Of a stretch of 64,000 nt of DNA, positions 62,401 to 64,000 are shown in pieces. Within the stretch, counting starts at the first letter, position 1; every line of letters starts with the position of its first letter. The DNA lies in NCBI RefSeq assembly GCF_018139145.2, contig NC_059483.1, positions 1,923,001 through 1,987,000 on the forward strand. The letters are read 5' to 3'. The notes under the pieces are model-generated. The model saw only the letters and a program-made list of their open reading frames with translations. It was not told the DNA's origin and made no database searches. The DNA is from Gymnogyps californianus (taxonomy: Eukaryota > Chordata > Aves > Accipitriformes > Cathartidae). The position numbers were made by a program, and so were the translations under genes.

Positions 62401-64000
62401 AACGCGTTATCAGCATCTCACAGCAATGCTCACACCAAGGAAGGGAGCACGGGAAAGAAGGCAAGCACTCTTTGTGCGAGAACAGGAAGGTCCGTTCCAA
62501 AACTGGACCTGAATCACATGAGCATGAAAATTTGACTTACCTTGGTCTGGGCTATATAGCAGGACCAAGCAAATAAAGTTATGCCTCTAAATTCTTCACA
62601 TATTGCAGGATCTAGTTCAGTTTATTTGCCATCAGGTCCTCCAGGTGTTGGCAAGAATGAGGCTAGTTCTTGTTTCATCCAGGCTGATTTACCCTGCAAA
62701 AATGTGGTGAGTATTGCAAATAAACAAAGCACAATGCATTCTGATTTTCTGAAATACCCAGAAATGTGAATGCCCCTTTTTTTCTCTGTTAAAAAAGAAT
62801 ATGAAAACTATAAACTGTTCTATTTGAATACAATTTCTTTTCATTTTAAATGCTGTTTTCTCTCTACCCCCAAATGTCTGCTGTTCTACATACAGGATAT
62901 TATTATGTCTAAATACTATTTATCTAAAAATTGTCTGCATTTCTTGGCAGTAAGGAACAGTTACGGGTAATAGAAAGGCAACGGTAAAGAGGATTTGGCT
63001 TGTTCTGGCAGATCTATCATCAGCACTCATTTACAGAACTGCTCACATCATCTGCTAATTGTGTACCCAAATGAGTTCGCCACAGCGCTCAGGGCTGGCA
63101 CGTCCTGCGGCGCAGGTTTCACTCCACGTTTGCCTGTCCTGCCTGCTCTCACCCCACCCCAGCACACGTGCCAAGGCAAGGGAGCTGACTTGGGCTGCAG
63201 GAGAGCAAGAAAAGTTTAAGTTCTTCAGAGCCCCAGAAACAGACTGCTGCCATCAGGGGGGGAAATAACTACACGGAGTCCTTTTTTATTTTTTTTAAAA
63301 ATCAGCTTTGCTGCTGTTTAGGATGGTCCAGTGACTCAGAACTGGCTGAAAGCACAGGAAAATTAAAGTTGGAGCCTGCCATGGAGAGCAGACTGCCAAA
63401 TCTCTCCCTGTCGGGAGAGAGCGGTGGGCTGGAAGCCACCCCTGCTTCAAGCTTCAGCAGCCCCAGCACACCTGGAGGTGCCATAAGAGAGGGCATCACC
63501 AGGGAGAAGACTCTGCTCCTCTTCTCTCCCCCTCCTCCCCAGGGAGGATGGAGAGAGGATGCATCTGGAGCACTTTAACTCCCTGTCCTGAACCTACCTT
63601 CCTCTCATTTGAGCCCATTTCTTTCTGATGGGCTCAAAAAGTTTTCATTTTAGTAATTCTGGAATATCTATATATTGGTTTATCTATATCTAAAGTTGTC
63701 GTATCTATTTTTATAACTCTTTTTGTTATTAATTCAAATTTACAAAATAAAAAGTTGTTTAAAAACAAAACTCCCCCAATTCACCTAACACCAGTACAAC
63801 TTCAAAAAAACTTGACAAAAAAAAAATCATAGAAGTGATTGGAACCATTTTGATTTTAGCAGAGTGACATTTTCATGCCCAGGAATGTTTCCTTACAAAT
63901 TTTTGACCTTCTAAAAGTTTTGTATAGGATTCACTATTAGAAGAAGTTTACGTAAGTTCTTGAGGGTGACTGATTTCTACGTTGCAAACCATACATCATT

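Larger units (their letters stand above)
52501..64000. other. no gene recognised
   Basis: Non-coding DNA with homopolymers and a low-complexity tract at 54.1 kb. GC-richer patches at about 62040-62510 and 63350-63580 contain short frames open on both strands. The latter patch has a serine/proline-rich plus frame (63369-63578) that ends at a stop and matches no family I know. Confidence 0.55.

Noticed and set aside
62040..62510. GC-rich patch with glutamine-rich frames as a possible exon or CpG island
   Set aside because: Frames are open on both strands and end without splice sites; few CpGs for an island.
1..64000. CRISPR array, tRNA, rRNA, operon or viral genome structure
   Set aside because: No regularly spaced direct repeats, no cloverleaf or rRNA signatures recognised, no closely packed long frames, and no retroviral LTR or gag/pol/env similarity noticed in any frame.

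Overview
This window looks like bird nuclear DNA. The evidence is one clearly recognisable CR1 LINE copy (about 33538-34660, minus strand) whose 3' tail has the avian-type sequence and octamer repeats. The rest is AT-rich, repeat-poor DNA with only short, stop-interrupted reading frames, a few old MIR-like and palindromic MITE-like relics, and short homopolymers. Nothing looks bacterial or viral. I saw no operons, CRISPR array, tRNA, rRNA or endogenous retrovirus. The species cannot be named from the sequence.

Layout. 1-12 kb: non-coding DNA with a MIR-like relic (2.39-2.50 kb), a palindromic MITE-like relic (8.63-8.72 kb) and a short repeat with a 16-bp palindrome near 11.0 kb. 12-21 kb: non-coding DNA with a hAT/MITE-like relic at 14.7 kb. 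21-25 kb: the longest open frame in the window (minus strand, 21.2-21.7 kb, containing a splice-bounded 114-nt segment), then AT-rich stretches that look like non-coding regulatory DNA, interrupted by a short GC-rich patch with a TATA-like box near 23.0 kb. 27.8-30.3 kb: two splice-bounded, phase-compatible exon-like segments on the plus strand. 33.5-34.7 kb: the CR1, broken by an internal deletion, a stop codon and a frameshift. 34.8-52.5 kb: more old relics, a three-copy tandem repeat (40.4 kb), an exon-like minus-strand segment (43.74-43.90 kb), a G19 run (48.1 kb) and a MITE with perfect 13-bp terminal inverted repeats (51.66-51.78 kb). 52.5-64 kb: non-coding DNA with homopolymers and two GC-richer patches (62.0-62.5 and 63.35-63.58 kb).

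No functional protein-coding gene could be recognised. The best reading is an intergenic region or very long introns of one or more genes. The exon-like segments are reported at low confidence. Splice-like signals around short open frames are expected by chance in 64 kb, and I recognised none of the encoded peptides. I did not find a convincing new biological system. The items most worth a check are the exon-like segments at 21.3, 27.9/30.2 and 43.7 kb and the possible regulatory block at 22.0-24.7 kb.
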